The notes under the pieces were generated by a model that ran no database searches, was not told where the DNA came from, and was given only the letters and a program-made list of their open reading frames with translations. A DNA stretch of 64,000 nt from Strongyloides papillosus (lineage: Eukaryota > Nematoda > Chromadorea > Rhabditida > Strongyloididae): assembly GCA_005656395.1 (NCBI GenBank), contig SRSI01000028.1, forward strand, positions 1,736,001 through 1,800,000, in the 5' to 3' direction. Below, one piece after another: positions 49,102 to 59,349 of this stretch (position 1 is the stretch's first letter; each line of letters begins with the position of its first letter). Made by a program: the position numbers and the translations under genes.

Positions 49102-49652
49102 ATGTCAAATATATTATTTATAATTTTTATTTCTTCACTCATACACATATCTGAATCTTTTAAATGTGGTAGTAATAAATTTGAAGAAAATATTGCCAGT
49201 TCTGTTGTTGATATGCATTGTAAAGGCCAAAAAGCATTAATTAATAAATGTTGCCTTCAACACGATAGATGTTATGAAAGACAATCTCCAAGAAAAAATT
49301 GTGATCAGGCTTTTTGTGATTGTCTTCAAGTTGCTACAAAGGGTAACCAGTTGTGTCAAGCAGTAAGTTTGTTTTTATTAATTATTTAAACATTTTATAG
49401 CTTGGAACATCACATATGTGTAATGTTGTAAAAATGTTTGGACAAACTGCTTATAATAACTCTAAAAAAATTAATTCTGAAAAGATAAAGAAGACTAAAA
49501 AAGTTAAACCTGAAGATAGAACTGAACCAGAGGAAAAGACAATTAAAAAGAAAAAATCGAAAGAAAGTAGAAAGCAAAAAATTGATAGTACTCTAGAGAA
49601 AGAAGAAACTGAGGAGGAGGAGGAAATATTGAATACAACAGAAAAAATATAA
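49102..49652 (+). CDS. Secreted phospholipase A2-like protein with charged tail
   Basis: Two exons, 49102-49362 and 49401-49652, encode 170 residues. Residues 1-19 are a signal peptide (ILFIIFISSLIHISES). A cysteine-rich domain follows with the phospholipase A2 active-site pattern CCLQHDRCY (50-58, His54 and Asp55), then NCDQAFCDCL and LCQALGTSHMC, as in a family of small nematode PLA2-like proteins. The canonical Ca-binding glycine loop is not evident, so catalysis is uncertain. After the domain comes a tail of about 60 residues dominated by Lys and Glu (KIKKTKKVKPEDRTEPEEKT), unusual for a secreted PLA2. The first in-frame ATG gives a proper signal peptide. Confidence 0.8.
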
Positions 49653-52001
49653 TTTATTAATTATAATTGATATTCACAAAAATGTTTACCACATAGAATA
49701 CTAAAAATTGATTTCCTGCAAATTACATCATAAATTACACCTGTAATATGCTTATAAAATAAATTTTTAATTAAAGTATTAGCATAATAAAAATAGACAT
49801 TAAAAATGTAAATCTTTTAGATTATAGAAAGCGAAAGCATAAAAATTACAACTAAGATATTAGGATGCTTTATGATTCTTATTGATATATTATAAAATAT
49901 GTACTTGAAGTTGGTTAATCAAACATTTCAAACTTAAATAACATTTTGTATTAATTTAAATTCCTGAAATTGACTAATTGAGTATAATATCTGTAAAAAT
50001 AGCAATAACTATAATGTTCGCCTCTTTAAAACATTCTTTTATGGAAAGTAATTAATGAAAATTGTTATTACAAAAAAGGTAAACCTTTCTAGCATTTAAA
50101 TGTAGAATTTTTTATTTTCTAATCTTATGCGCAACGACTACAATTGTTTGCACTAATAAATTGTAAAATGTGAAAGACAGAACTATTTTTATACTTATAA
50201 AATTGTGACAATCTAAAACTAAATTTATCAGCTGTTTAGGAGAATTATGACTTTTGTGGAAAAAAGTATTTTAAAAATACTTTATATTTTCTTGTAATAA
50301 ATAAAAATATTATTTTCCTCAACGTTTAAAACTATAAGTTTTTTTATTATCTAGAATTTTGTCTACCTATGTGCTACCTGAGGTAATATATTCTTATCAA
50401 ACGAGGGAAAATGTTTTATTATAATTTATCTCGTATAACAAAGATAATTGTTGTTAATTTTATTATTTATAACTTTACATCAAAGGAATCTAGCGCAGAT
50501 GGCTTAATTTTTTGCATTTCAAGTGATATATATTCTAAAAATATGAATGGAGTTATATGAATAATGCTTTTTTTATTCTTCTAACTGCAATTCAGTTAAC
50601 GAAATATATTATTACAAACATTTAAAAGATTATGTAACAGATGTTGAAAATGTCATTTATGAAAAAAATATAATCTTATATTTATAATATCAAAATTATA
50701 TTAAAATCTTATTCTATATATATTAACTAATATACCATATGCATGTTACTTGTAAAAATGCTGGTAATATTTAACGATCACACCTAAAAAGCTTGATAAG
50801 CTTTTTGGTATTTCAACTAAAAAATAAGCTTTATTTCAGAAAATAGTTCTTTTTTAATTACTACTGAAGTAATAGTTAATTTAGTTTGTTGTTCTTTAAT
50901 ACCAGTTAATAAATAATATCATTTTAAGATTCACAATTAATTATTTTTCACTTTCATTAATGTCTTTTTAACCATGATTTTGTAAAAGGTCATTCCTAGA
51001 ATAATTAAACTAATTTTAATTATCAATTAGCTTTCAAAGAGAAATGTTTACATTTTGACAGCTCCAGGCAATAATAAAATTTGAAAAAATGTGTGTGTGT
51101 AGAAATGTTAGGGGCAGTGATCTTTTAACTATAAAAATTTTTGATAAAATAAAGGTTTTTCACAATTATGTAAACCATATTTTTATTTAAACTAATGTAT
51201 ACTTAAAAAAAACATTAACTAAATTATTTGAAATATAAGTTAGTTATTTAAATTTTATCAATTAGTCTCTCTCTCTACATATATATAAATATTACAATTG
51301 ACTTCTAAACTACAATTTTTGATTTGGATAATTTACTTCCTAGAATACATTTTATTGTAATTTGGAACAAGTTAAGACCTTGAAAATCACTAATACCATT
51401 CCGTAACCACATAATTTTTTACTCAAAATTTGTTATATAATAATGTAACCATGAATCAGTATATGCTTTCTATAAACTCTAAAAGTAATAAAAATTGCCT
51501 GCGTTTCGATATGTGTTGACATTATCATACTCTAAATATAAACATCTTTTAAGCACATTATAAATAGGTTATCAAAAAAAATTATAAATATTACTTAGTG
51601 AAGGCATTTTGTACTTTATTTTCTTTTTATATGAGAGCAAAAAAGTGGTATACATTTTTATTTAAGATATAAAAGTTTCACTACCTACCTTTACTAATTA
51701 TCACATATATTAAAAGTGTTATTAAAAATGCATTTATATATATACATGGCCACTGGCAAGAATGACTTACTAATTGGTAATTCTTATTGTAAAATAAAAA
51801 TGTGTTTCATTTAGAAATTTTTATAAGATACATTAACAATTTAATGTGCATTATCACATCTTTTGTTTATATCAGTTTTTTATCAATTTTGAGATATAAA
51901 TATGTTTATTTTAGTAAATTTAATAATAAATAAATACCTTTATTATTTATTTTAGAGACACATTATAATTTAAAAAGATTATTTAAAATTCTATTATTAT
52001 C
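49653..52001. other. Intergenic, 2.3 kb, upstream of the AP-2 gene
   Basis: A+T-rich with no supported gene. A short gtgtgtgtgt run lies near 51090, and ctctctctct near 51268. The final part should hold the promoter and leader of the AP-2 gene. Confidence 0.45.
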
Positions 52002-53339
52002 ATGTCTTCATCTTTAGAATCCTCTAATACAGTACCTAATTTTTTACCTGAGGAGTTAGCTATACTTTTACAATCTTTAAATCAATCAAATCAAGTACCA
52101 TTTGTAAATCAAGAACCGTTAAATATAATAAATTTTTTATCAACATTAAGAAATCCCCATGTTGTTGAAAAAAATATGAATCTCAAAGAGATGCCTTCAA
52201 TATCAACACAAGCAAATCAAAATGTATTGATCCCAACAAATCTACCTAAAGAACCTAGTGTGATTAATCGCAAAAGAAGTCACATAATAGAAGAATTGAT
52301 GGAGACTAAAAAACCACGACATGAAATAGGAGAGGAGTTAATTGATAAAAAAGGACAGAATTCATTTTTGGAAAGAATCCAATATACTGGTGATGAAGAT
52401 ACTGAAACATCCTCAAGTTTAGGATCAACTTCTTCACATACTTCTACTGCTCTATCGCCAGCCACTGCCAATCCTATTGAAGCTTTAAATCGCGAAAGTA
52501 TTGCTAATGCTTTAGCTATTGGTGAGTCATTTGAAAATAACGCAAATCTACTTGTTCTCTCCAATACAATACCACTTAATATTCTTCAAATGGGAAAAGC
52601 ATCTGGAAAAGATCAAGGAGTAACTGAGTTTCCTTTAATGAATGTCCCCAAAGATAAGATATTTGCCCAAGTTCCTGGTCGATTATCACTTTTATCTAAT
52701 GTTGTTAAATATAAGGTCTCCGTAAGTGAAATAAGAAGAAGACTTCTTGGTCCAGAATCATTTAATTTCTCATTACTCGGAGCACTACTAAGAAGAGCAA
52801 AAATGCCAGCTAAATCACAAGCATTAGTCAATGAACTCGGTGAAATCGGATTATTTATCTCCAGGGGGAGGAGACGAATTTCTAACGTTACATTAATGTC
52901 AGCTTTAACAGAATCTGAGGCATTGGTACTTGCTAATGATTTTAGTACTGTAAGTAAACAATACTTTCCTATTCATCCCTTAGCTATTGATGCAAATGAA
53001 AAGTTTTTAAAAAAGTGTCCTTCTAAGGAAGTTGCAAAAAAATCTACAATTGAAAGGATTAAAAAAATGAAAAATGCCATTGAAGTTTTTGAGGAGTTCT
53101 CACAGTATATGTTGAATGATCGTAGTCCTATTCTTGATAAAGAAGATAAACCGATTTTATCAGAACAAATTCAAGATCAATTAAGTCATTATTCAATGCT
53201 AACACATGGTTTTGGAGTTAAAGCATTACTTGTTGGTGTTCAAATAGGTATTAAGTACATCAACGCTGTCCTTTCTGATTTAAATGAACCTATGTTGACA
53301 TGTAATATTGATGCTTTTGATAAAGAGCAATTAAAGTAA
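52002..53339 (+). CDS. AP-2 family transcription factor
   Basis: A single exon of 445 codons from the first ATG. The N-terminal half is Ser/Asn/Pro-rich and may be a transactivation region. The AP-2 DNA-binding and helix-span-helix domain occupies about residues 219-430: VPGRLSLLSNVVKYKVSVSE, then IRRRLLGPESFNFSLLGALL, RRAKMPAKSQ, GRRRISNVTLMSALTESEAL and LANDFSTVSKQYFP are direct counterparts of the TFAP2 core (VPGRLSLLSSTSKYKVTV, SLLGGVLRRAK, NVTLLTSLVEGEA). The protein would dimerise and bind GC-rich sites in the nucleus. C. elegans has four paralogues (aptf-1 to aptf-4) with roles that include sleep-neuron identity; I do not choose among them. The lack of introns in 1.3 kb of coding sequence is notable beside its intron-bearing neighbours. 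Confidence 0.93.
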   Translation: MSSSLESSNTVPNFLPEELAILLQSLNQSNQVPFVNQEPLNIINFLSTLRNPHVVEKNMNLKEMPSISTQANQNVLIPTNLPKEPSVINRKRSHIIEELMETKKPRHEIGEELIDKKGQNSFLERIQYTGDEDTETSSSLGSTSSHTSTALSPATANPIEALNRESIANALAIGESFENNANLLVLSNTIPLNILQMGKASGKDQGVTEFPLMNVPKDKIFAQVPGRLSLLSNVVKYKVSVSEIRRRLLGPESFNFSLLGALLRRAKMPAKSQALVNELGEIGLFISRGRRRISNVTLMSALTESEALVLANDFSTVSKQYFPIHPLAIDANEKFLKKCPSKEVAKKSTIERIKKMKNAIEVFEEFSQYMLNDRSPILDKEDKPILSEQIQDQLSHYSMLTHGFGVKALLVGVQIGIKYINAVLSDLNEPMLTCNIDAFDKEQLK

Positions 53340-53562
53340 TTTCCAAGTATATGGTGTGATGACGGAAATAGATAAATGACAATCTTACTATTTTATTTCT
53401 CCTCATTCTTTATTCTAGTTGTTTAAGCAAAATTAATATATTAGATTGCTCAAAAATAAATTTCGTTTTTAGTGATGACATTTTTATATGTCTGTGCTTT
53501 TTTTTTACGTACATCTAACTGCCACAAGATATATATTATTTTGCAACGCAAATTATGATCTA

Positions 53563-53582
53563 ACTTTACCGCCAATTTTTTT
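53563..53582 (-). repeat. Inverted partial copy of the repeat core
   Basis: The string tttaccgccaatttttt is the reverse complement of the aattggcgg[t/c]aa core found in copies A and B, and lies about 100 bases upstream of the core of copy B. The pair could form the arms of a foldback. Confidence 0.4.
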
Positions 53583-53649
53583 ATTATCTCTTATTTAAAT
53601 GTTTTTACCAATATAAAAAGAAAATTTTGCCTTTAGGTGATTTTCAAGT

Positions 53650-53935
53650 TATTATCCTGAGTACAAAATTTTAATCAAAATTAAATTGGCGGCAAAATTA
53701 ATCTTGTATTTACCTTAAAGCTATTTACTAAATAGACTATATAGCCTTAGTTTAATAAGAAATTTTTAATTGATTTATAAATGTTAAAGAGAAAAGACCT
53801 TGTCAAACAAAGATGAGGAGCAATAATATAATATATAGATAAAACATATTTAAAACCAAAATTTCGGTAATTTGATGAATAATTGAATGTTAGTACTAAA
53901 ACTGTATTCAACCGTTTAAAAGCAATTAATAATAA
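53650..53935 (+). repeat. Dispersed repeat, copy B
   Basis: Same orientation as 25528-25815, with shared blocks gagtacaa, aattggcggcaa, taccttaaagctat, tatagcctta and aagagaaaagacc in the same order. The two copies are diverged by many substitutions and small indels, so they are old. No shared ORF. Confidence 0.6.
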
Positions 53936-54373
53936 AGAAAAGAGACTTCATAAACGAAAGTCTTGAAATTGAATGTGTTGAGGAATGTGGTTATGTCGTC
54001 ATCCTCCATATTCGCCACAATTTCTACTCTCAATTAATCTTTTGTTGGAAGTATGAAATTAAATCTGTAAAATAAAGAATTTATTGGTAGTATAAAACTT
54101 GATTTCATTGAGTTTTTAGAGACTGCAAAATAAAATACACCTTTAAATTGTATCAACATACTTTTACCATATTACCAATAATTTCATGGTTATTAATTTA
54201 TAAAGATATATTTTTTCAGTGTAAATAGAACATTCTAAGTTTTTTTATTTGATATTGACAGTCATTTTTAAAAAATATAATAAACATATATCATAATGAG
54301 TTATTTTTATAAAAATTAAAGTGAAAAAAGTTGGCTTTGACCATGTAAAAATTATATTTTCTTACTGTTTTGA

Positions 54374-55546
54374 TTAAAAATCATTTTCCGAAACATTATT
54401 ATCAATGTAATTACAATAACTTTGTAAGAATTTACTACTATAGATTGAATATCTATATGTAGTACAGAAACCGCGGGCTGTGACAGCTGAGTTCCCATAA
54501 AGCTCAAAATAATCATATGCTTGTTTCTCAGGTAAATTTAATTCTACTGGAATAACTAAATCTTTATTATATGCTTGATTCGGAGTAAAAGGATTGTAAT
54601 CTTTTTGATTTTGACTATCAAAAAATCTTAAAATGTTTTCGTCTTCATAAACTGCCTTTTGACTATCTGGGTATAAATTTTTACCTGGAGTTGGCAATTC
54701 ATAAAGTGAATTATAATCAATTTGTCGACTTTTTCTAAGTAATAGATTTTCTCCTTCTTGTCCTTGTGTTGAACCAAAAGATTGTCCTTGGAAGAATGGT
54801 CCATTATTGAGGAAAGGTTGATGTTGTTGTAGTGGAGGAAGAAAAGAATTTCCTGGTAAAGAACCTCGTTGTCGTGATCTAAGTGGTGGATCTTGTGCTG
54901 GTGGTGGCATTACGGGCTCTCGTCCGTTTGGTCGTAGTTGATGTGGAATAACAGGGCCTGGTTCTTGTGGCAATGGTTGTGGTGAAATTACAGGTCCTGG
55001 TCCTTGTCGTCTTGGTCTAGGTCTAAATGGTCGTTGTTGTGTTGGTCTGCCAGGTCTTGGTCTCTGTGGTGGTGGTCTAACTGGCCTATGTGGTGGTGGT
55101 CTTACTGGCCTTTGTGGTGGTGGTCTTACTGGCCCTGGACCCTGTGGTCTACCAAATCCTCTTCCTCTTGATATTTGTCGTACATGTAAATTTCTTTGAT
55201 CGAATGATTGTTCTTTCGATTGTTGTAATATTACTGGTCCAGATTCTTCAGATGCACGTTGTTGTGCTACAGGAGTTGCCTCTTCTTTTAGAAGTCTTTT
55301 GAATCGTTGTGGATCTTTATGATCATAATCCATATACGGTTCCTTATAACCACCAACCAATCCAATTTTAGAATCATAATTACCAGTAGAATTTTGTTCA
55401 AAACCTTTATTATTTCCATTAAGAGCCTTAACATCTCCATCATGTGAAAATGGAAGAGATTCTGAAATAATTTTACTTTCAACATCACATTCTATTAGAA
55501 GAAATAAATTTAAGAAAAGAAACGTGAATGCAATAAAAGGTTTCAT
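54374..55546 (-). CDS. Secreted Pro/Arg/Gln-rich protein
   Basis: A single exon of 390 codons. Residues 1-20 form a signal peptide (MKPFIAFTFLFLNLFLLIEC). Residues about 125-235 are a low-complexity Pro/Arg/Gln block with tandem units of the type VRPPPQRP and variants QGPGPV, QEPGPVI. The rest is polar with many Tyr/Asn/Gln, ending in a region with three cysteines near the C-terminus (CTTYRYSIYSSKFLQSYCNY), which are unlikely to form more than one disulphide with the single Cys after the signal peptide. It resembles structural extracellular-matrix, cuticle or eggshell proteins. A basic RFKRLLK near residue 80 and RSRQR near 225 are possible proprotein-convertase sites. I recognise no named family. 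Confidence 0.85.
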   Translation of the reverse strand: MKPFIAFTFLFLNLFLLIECDVESKIISESLPFSHDGDVKALNGNNKGFEQNSTGNYDSKIGLVGGYKEPYMDYDHKDPQRFKRLLKEEATPVAQQRASEESGPVILQQSKEQSFDQRNLHVRQISRGRGFGRPQGPGPVRPPPQRPVRPPPHRPVRPPPQRPRPGRPTQQRPFRPRPRRQGPGPVISPQPLPQEPGPVIPHQLRPNGREPVMPPPAQDPPLRSRQRGSLPGNSFLPPLQQHQPFLNNGPFFQGQSFGSTQGQEGENLLLRKSRQIDYNSLYELPTPGKNLYPDSQKAVYEDENILRFFDSQNQKDYNPFTPNQAYNKDLVIPVELNLPEKQAYDYFELYGNSAVTARGFCTTYRYSIYSSKFLQSYCNYIDNNVSENDF

Positions 55547-56020
55547 ATTGAATGCCTAATATGTACTTTCTCCTTTTCTTTTATATTTTATCTAATAAAA
55601 ACAATATTTTTTGATTCAATGTTTTTTAAATGTATGATATTGGAAAACAATTAAAAAATTTAACGATCAAGGTGTGTCATTTAAAGTTTCCTATGATTTT
55701 CTATGATGTTTTCTCTTCTCCCATAACAAGTTATTCCTAATCATAAATATTCATAAAATGGTATTTTTTGAGTCATTTGCAAAAAGTAAGTTAAGAAAAA
55801 AGTAACACTATAAATATTTTCATGCTATTGTATACAATTTAACATATAATAATGAAAAGTTTAATAAAAAATATTATATTATTTGTCAAATTAAAAAAAA
55901 TGAAATGTTATCTTTCTTTCATATAATTAATTATTTCATTTAATTAGAGTTGCGTGTCAAAGTAATGACATGGTGATGTTATCATTTTTCAAGATAGATA
56001 AATTATTTAAAAATTTGTTG
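55547..56020. other. Intergenic, 0.5 kb
   Basis: It separates two minus-strand genes for secreted proteins. I see no specific motif. Confidence 0.5.
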
Positions 56021-56487
56021 TTAATCTAAAATTATAGGATGATCGATATGGTAATCGTTAGTTTCTGGTACAAAAATCTTGAAACTCGGTTTAACAACCA
56101 ATAACTCCGGTGTGTCTGAGTTACATTTATGCATCACTTTAAGAAAAAATTCAGGCCTATTGGGCAAATTATAAAACCAATTTTGATCACTTGCACACCC
56201 GCTAATGTCAAAAAGACCATCTTCATTTTGAACTGTGTATATTGTAACTCTATCATCTGGATCAAAAAACTTCAAAAACTATAAAATATGAATTTTTTAG
56301 TAGATATAAATATTTAAAATAAACATACCCCAATACTATCTTCATCCCATAGCTCAACATTGGCTCCAATAACACGAGTTTGATTATGTCGGCATAATAT
56401 TCTTCCTGCAACAAAAGTACAACTTTCTGCAGCAAAAATTATACTAATAATTGATAGAAATATTAAAATTAGTAAACGGCACGACAT
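56021..56487 (-). CDS. Transthyretin-like (TTL/TTR) secreted protein
   Basis: Two exons on the minus strand, 56329-56487 and 56021-56278, encode 138 residues. Residues 1-20 are a signal peptide (MSCRLLILIFLSIISIIFAA). The mature part has the nematode TTL layout: VAGRILCRHNQTRVIGANVE and LWDEDSIG, then a strand with DGLFDISGCASD, HKCNSDTPE, and a C-terminal FKIFVPETNDYHI. Four cysteines are in the usual places. TTL proteins form a transthyretin-like beta sandwich, are secreted, and are greatly expanded in nematodes; TTR-52 bridges dying cells and phagocytes in C. elegans. The specific paralogue is not assigned. Confidence 0.93.
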
Positions 56488-57853
56488 TCTAAAATAAAAT
56501 TTGGAGGAACATTATATGTGATAGACCCATTAAGTTATATTTAATGTTAAAAAAAAAGATCTTTAAAGTTGAGAAGCCACTTTAAATAATAAAATCAAAT
56601 TTTAAAACATATGATATGTCAAATTTACATTTATGTGGGTGTATTTTTAAAATCTGAGATACGAAAATTTTCAAATTATTTTTACGAATATTAAAATATA
56701 GCTTATTATTGTTGTATCGCACTTACTTTGATAAAAATTGAATTTTAAAAAGAAGAAAATCTACGAAGAAAAAAGTTTTATTAATACATTTAGCATTTAG
56801 TACATCAGGTATTAACTTTATTTTATTTATTTTTTGGTAAACAATTATATAAATGGTATAATTTGGTTTACTTTGTTAACCAAAAAAGATTAAAAGATAA
56901 GGATAGTAGATGGTTGCGCAAAGAAAAAATAAACTAGCTTTGATAGAATAAAAATCATTAAATTGTTGTATTAAAAAAGAATTGTATAGTTAATGTGTAG
57001 AATGATATGAGTTGTCTCATATATGGTGACACTTCTTTATTTTTGTTCGTTATATTCAATGTTTCCATTAGTCGACAAGATACTTCAAATCAATGAAGGT
57101 TTAAGAGAATAATTTAACTTAAACACAATACGGCTCTACAATCAAATTATATTTAAAGAAACTAAATCACAATAACCATTATGCATTTATTTATTTATCT
57201 GAAAACTTTAATATTTTTCCAATGTATTCTTAAAAATTATTTATTTATATGATACAAAAAAAGTATTTTTATAATAATTAAATTTAATGTTTATCAGATG
57301 TATTAAAACAATTGCACTTCTTATCAAATATCGTCATTATAAGTTTCATTTGACTACTCCAAAATATATATTTTCATTTTGCAATTATATATTTTATTTA
57401 CCTAATACAAAGAATTACTTTTTATGTCAAAAGAATTTACATTAAAATATAATTTTTTTAGTTATTATTTCTAATTTGTGTCTTCATTAACTTACTCTTC
57501 AAAACGAATGTTTGTATACCTTGGAAAAATGCTATTTTTTTTGTTTTATGTTGTTAAGATCACATAATTAATTAATCTTCAAATATTAATTTTTTTGAAG
57601 TAATTTTTTCTCTTGCGTCATTTTATTGTGATTAAGTATATTTACGTCATAAACGAATAGTTTAAAAATCTCTATTCTCAGAATACGGTATAATATTAGA
57701 AATATAATATTATTTATTTAAAAAATAAAAGGAAACAATTGTAATGGTTTTAAACTCAATTGTTGGGACTGAGGTCAACAAAATAAAGAGTATGAGATAT
57801 TCGTTAAATAAAAATTTTTTTTGCAATAATCCTAACTTTGAGTTTGTCTATTA
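56488..57853. other. Intergenic, 1.4 kb
   Basis: A+T-rich with no gene seen. It holds the TTL promoter (minus strand) and the 3' flank of the NPAX gene. Confidence 0.5.
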
Positions 57854-58685
57854 TCAGTTTGTACTTGCAATTTGTCTATCTGATGGAATATTGGAAGGAA
57901 TGACAAATGTATCACATGAATCTTGTAGACTTCTGTTAACATTTTTATCAACAATTGCTATTTTATTATTGTTGTTGTTATTGTTATTTAAATTATTATT
58001 ACTATTTTTCATTCCTTTCCTATTTCTTCTATTTTCTGAATTGGAAAATGGCGACAGTAAACCTGTTTCACGAAACCTAATTTTTTATAATTTTGTTACT
58101 TTATGAAAATTTTTATATACTAACCTGCTAATAATTTTTGATACACAGCCATGGCTAACACATAAAGCTTTTGAAATTGCGTTTACCTTCATTCCTTGAC
58201 GATGTAACTCAATAATTCGACACCTCTCTGACATTGATAATGGTCTCCCAGGACAATATGGTCTTCCATATAAATTTGTCCCTGATGTCCTTCGATGATT
58301 ATTACGTTTGCGGGGAGGGCGTTTTTCAGTGTCTGTTGTTGATATGTTTGTTGAAAGTTCTGTCGTTGTATTATTATTTAACATACTGGAATCATTTGTT
58401 ATTGGGTAGTTAAAGTAACTAATATTGTTAAAATAATAGTTTGGGTATTCTTTTGTCACATCATAATATGGATTTCCTACTGTAGATTGTAGTTGGTAGC
58501 ACGAATTATTATATTCTTCTGATGGAGTACTCTTTAGAAAAATATTTATATTATTAAACTCTGATAAGAAATACTATTAAACATACTTTTAGCCATGCAT
58601 TAAAACTTTTTTCTAAAGCATCAGGAGTACTGGTATCTATGACATAACAACAATAATGATCCTCTAGCCATTTAATATTATCCAT
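57854..58685 (-). CDS. NPAX-type protein: paired-domain N-terminal half only
   Basis: Three exons on the minus strand, 58587-58685, 58125-58531 and 57854-58076, join in phase to 242 residues. After an Asn/Thr/Ser/Tyr-rich N-terminus and a basic run KRPPRKRNNHRR comes the PAI half of a paired domain at about 119-178: GRPYCPGRPLSMSERCRIIE, LHRQGMKVNAISKALCVSHG, CVSKIISRFRETGLLSP. This is the helix-turn-helix that contacts DNA in PAX proteins. The second (RED) half and a homeodomain are absent; instead the chain becomes basic and then poly-Asn and ends with ASTN. C. elegans NPAX proteins have this same reduced plan, and the sequence also recalls the eyegone group. It probably acts as a nuclear DNA-binding regulator. 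Confidence 0.88.
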
Positions 58686-59349
58686 AATATATGAAAAAAA
58701 ATTTATTTTATATTTAAAAAATATTAAAAACTTTGGTAAAAGTAAAAAAAAGTGAAAGCTTCTTTTGTAAAAAATCAGTAATTTTAAAAAATATACATTT
58801 ATTTATCATTTTTAGGACCACCTCTTACTTTTTAAACTAATCCTGATTTTAAGGTAGACACATTTATCTATATTCCTAGTAGAAATAAACATTCATTTAA
58901 AAATCCATGTTTTTAACCTTTTAATATTAAACACAAAAGAAAAGAAATGGATAAACAAAATATGTCAAAGTGAAAGTTGATTAATATTAAGGGGATTTAT
59001 TGTCATAAAAATACTAGTTAATGTTAGCAATTTAATAATATAAAACCTGATATCATCTACTTGTCTATTTATGGAAGCCTTCTTAAAACCAGGTGTTAAA
59101 AATACTTGAAAGAAATTGTTAGCTAAATAAATGTTTTATCAAAAAAAACATATAATATAAAAATGACTGTTAAAATAATACTCTCTTCTTTAAATAATAT
59201 GATAATGTTTACATAACTTTATTAAAAATTTATTAAAACAAAGATGGCACATTTAATTAACAAAAAAGAAATTATAATAACTAATGGGAAAATATTTTAT
59301 ATAAAAATTTGAAAAAAAATAAAAAAGAAGGGTGTTGAATAAAAATTTA
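58686..59349. other. Intergenic, 0.7 kb
   Basis: This holds the NPAX promoter side and the 3' end of the 5-oxoprolinase gene (both minus strand). No gene is seen. Confidence 0.5.

Larger units (their letters stand above)
53340..54373. other. Intergenic between convergent genes, with repeat copy B
   Basis: This 1-kb gap lies between the AP-2 stop and the stop of the Pro-rich gene. Repeat copy B occupies 53650-53935. No gene is seen. Confidence 0.5.
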
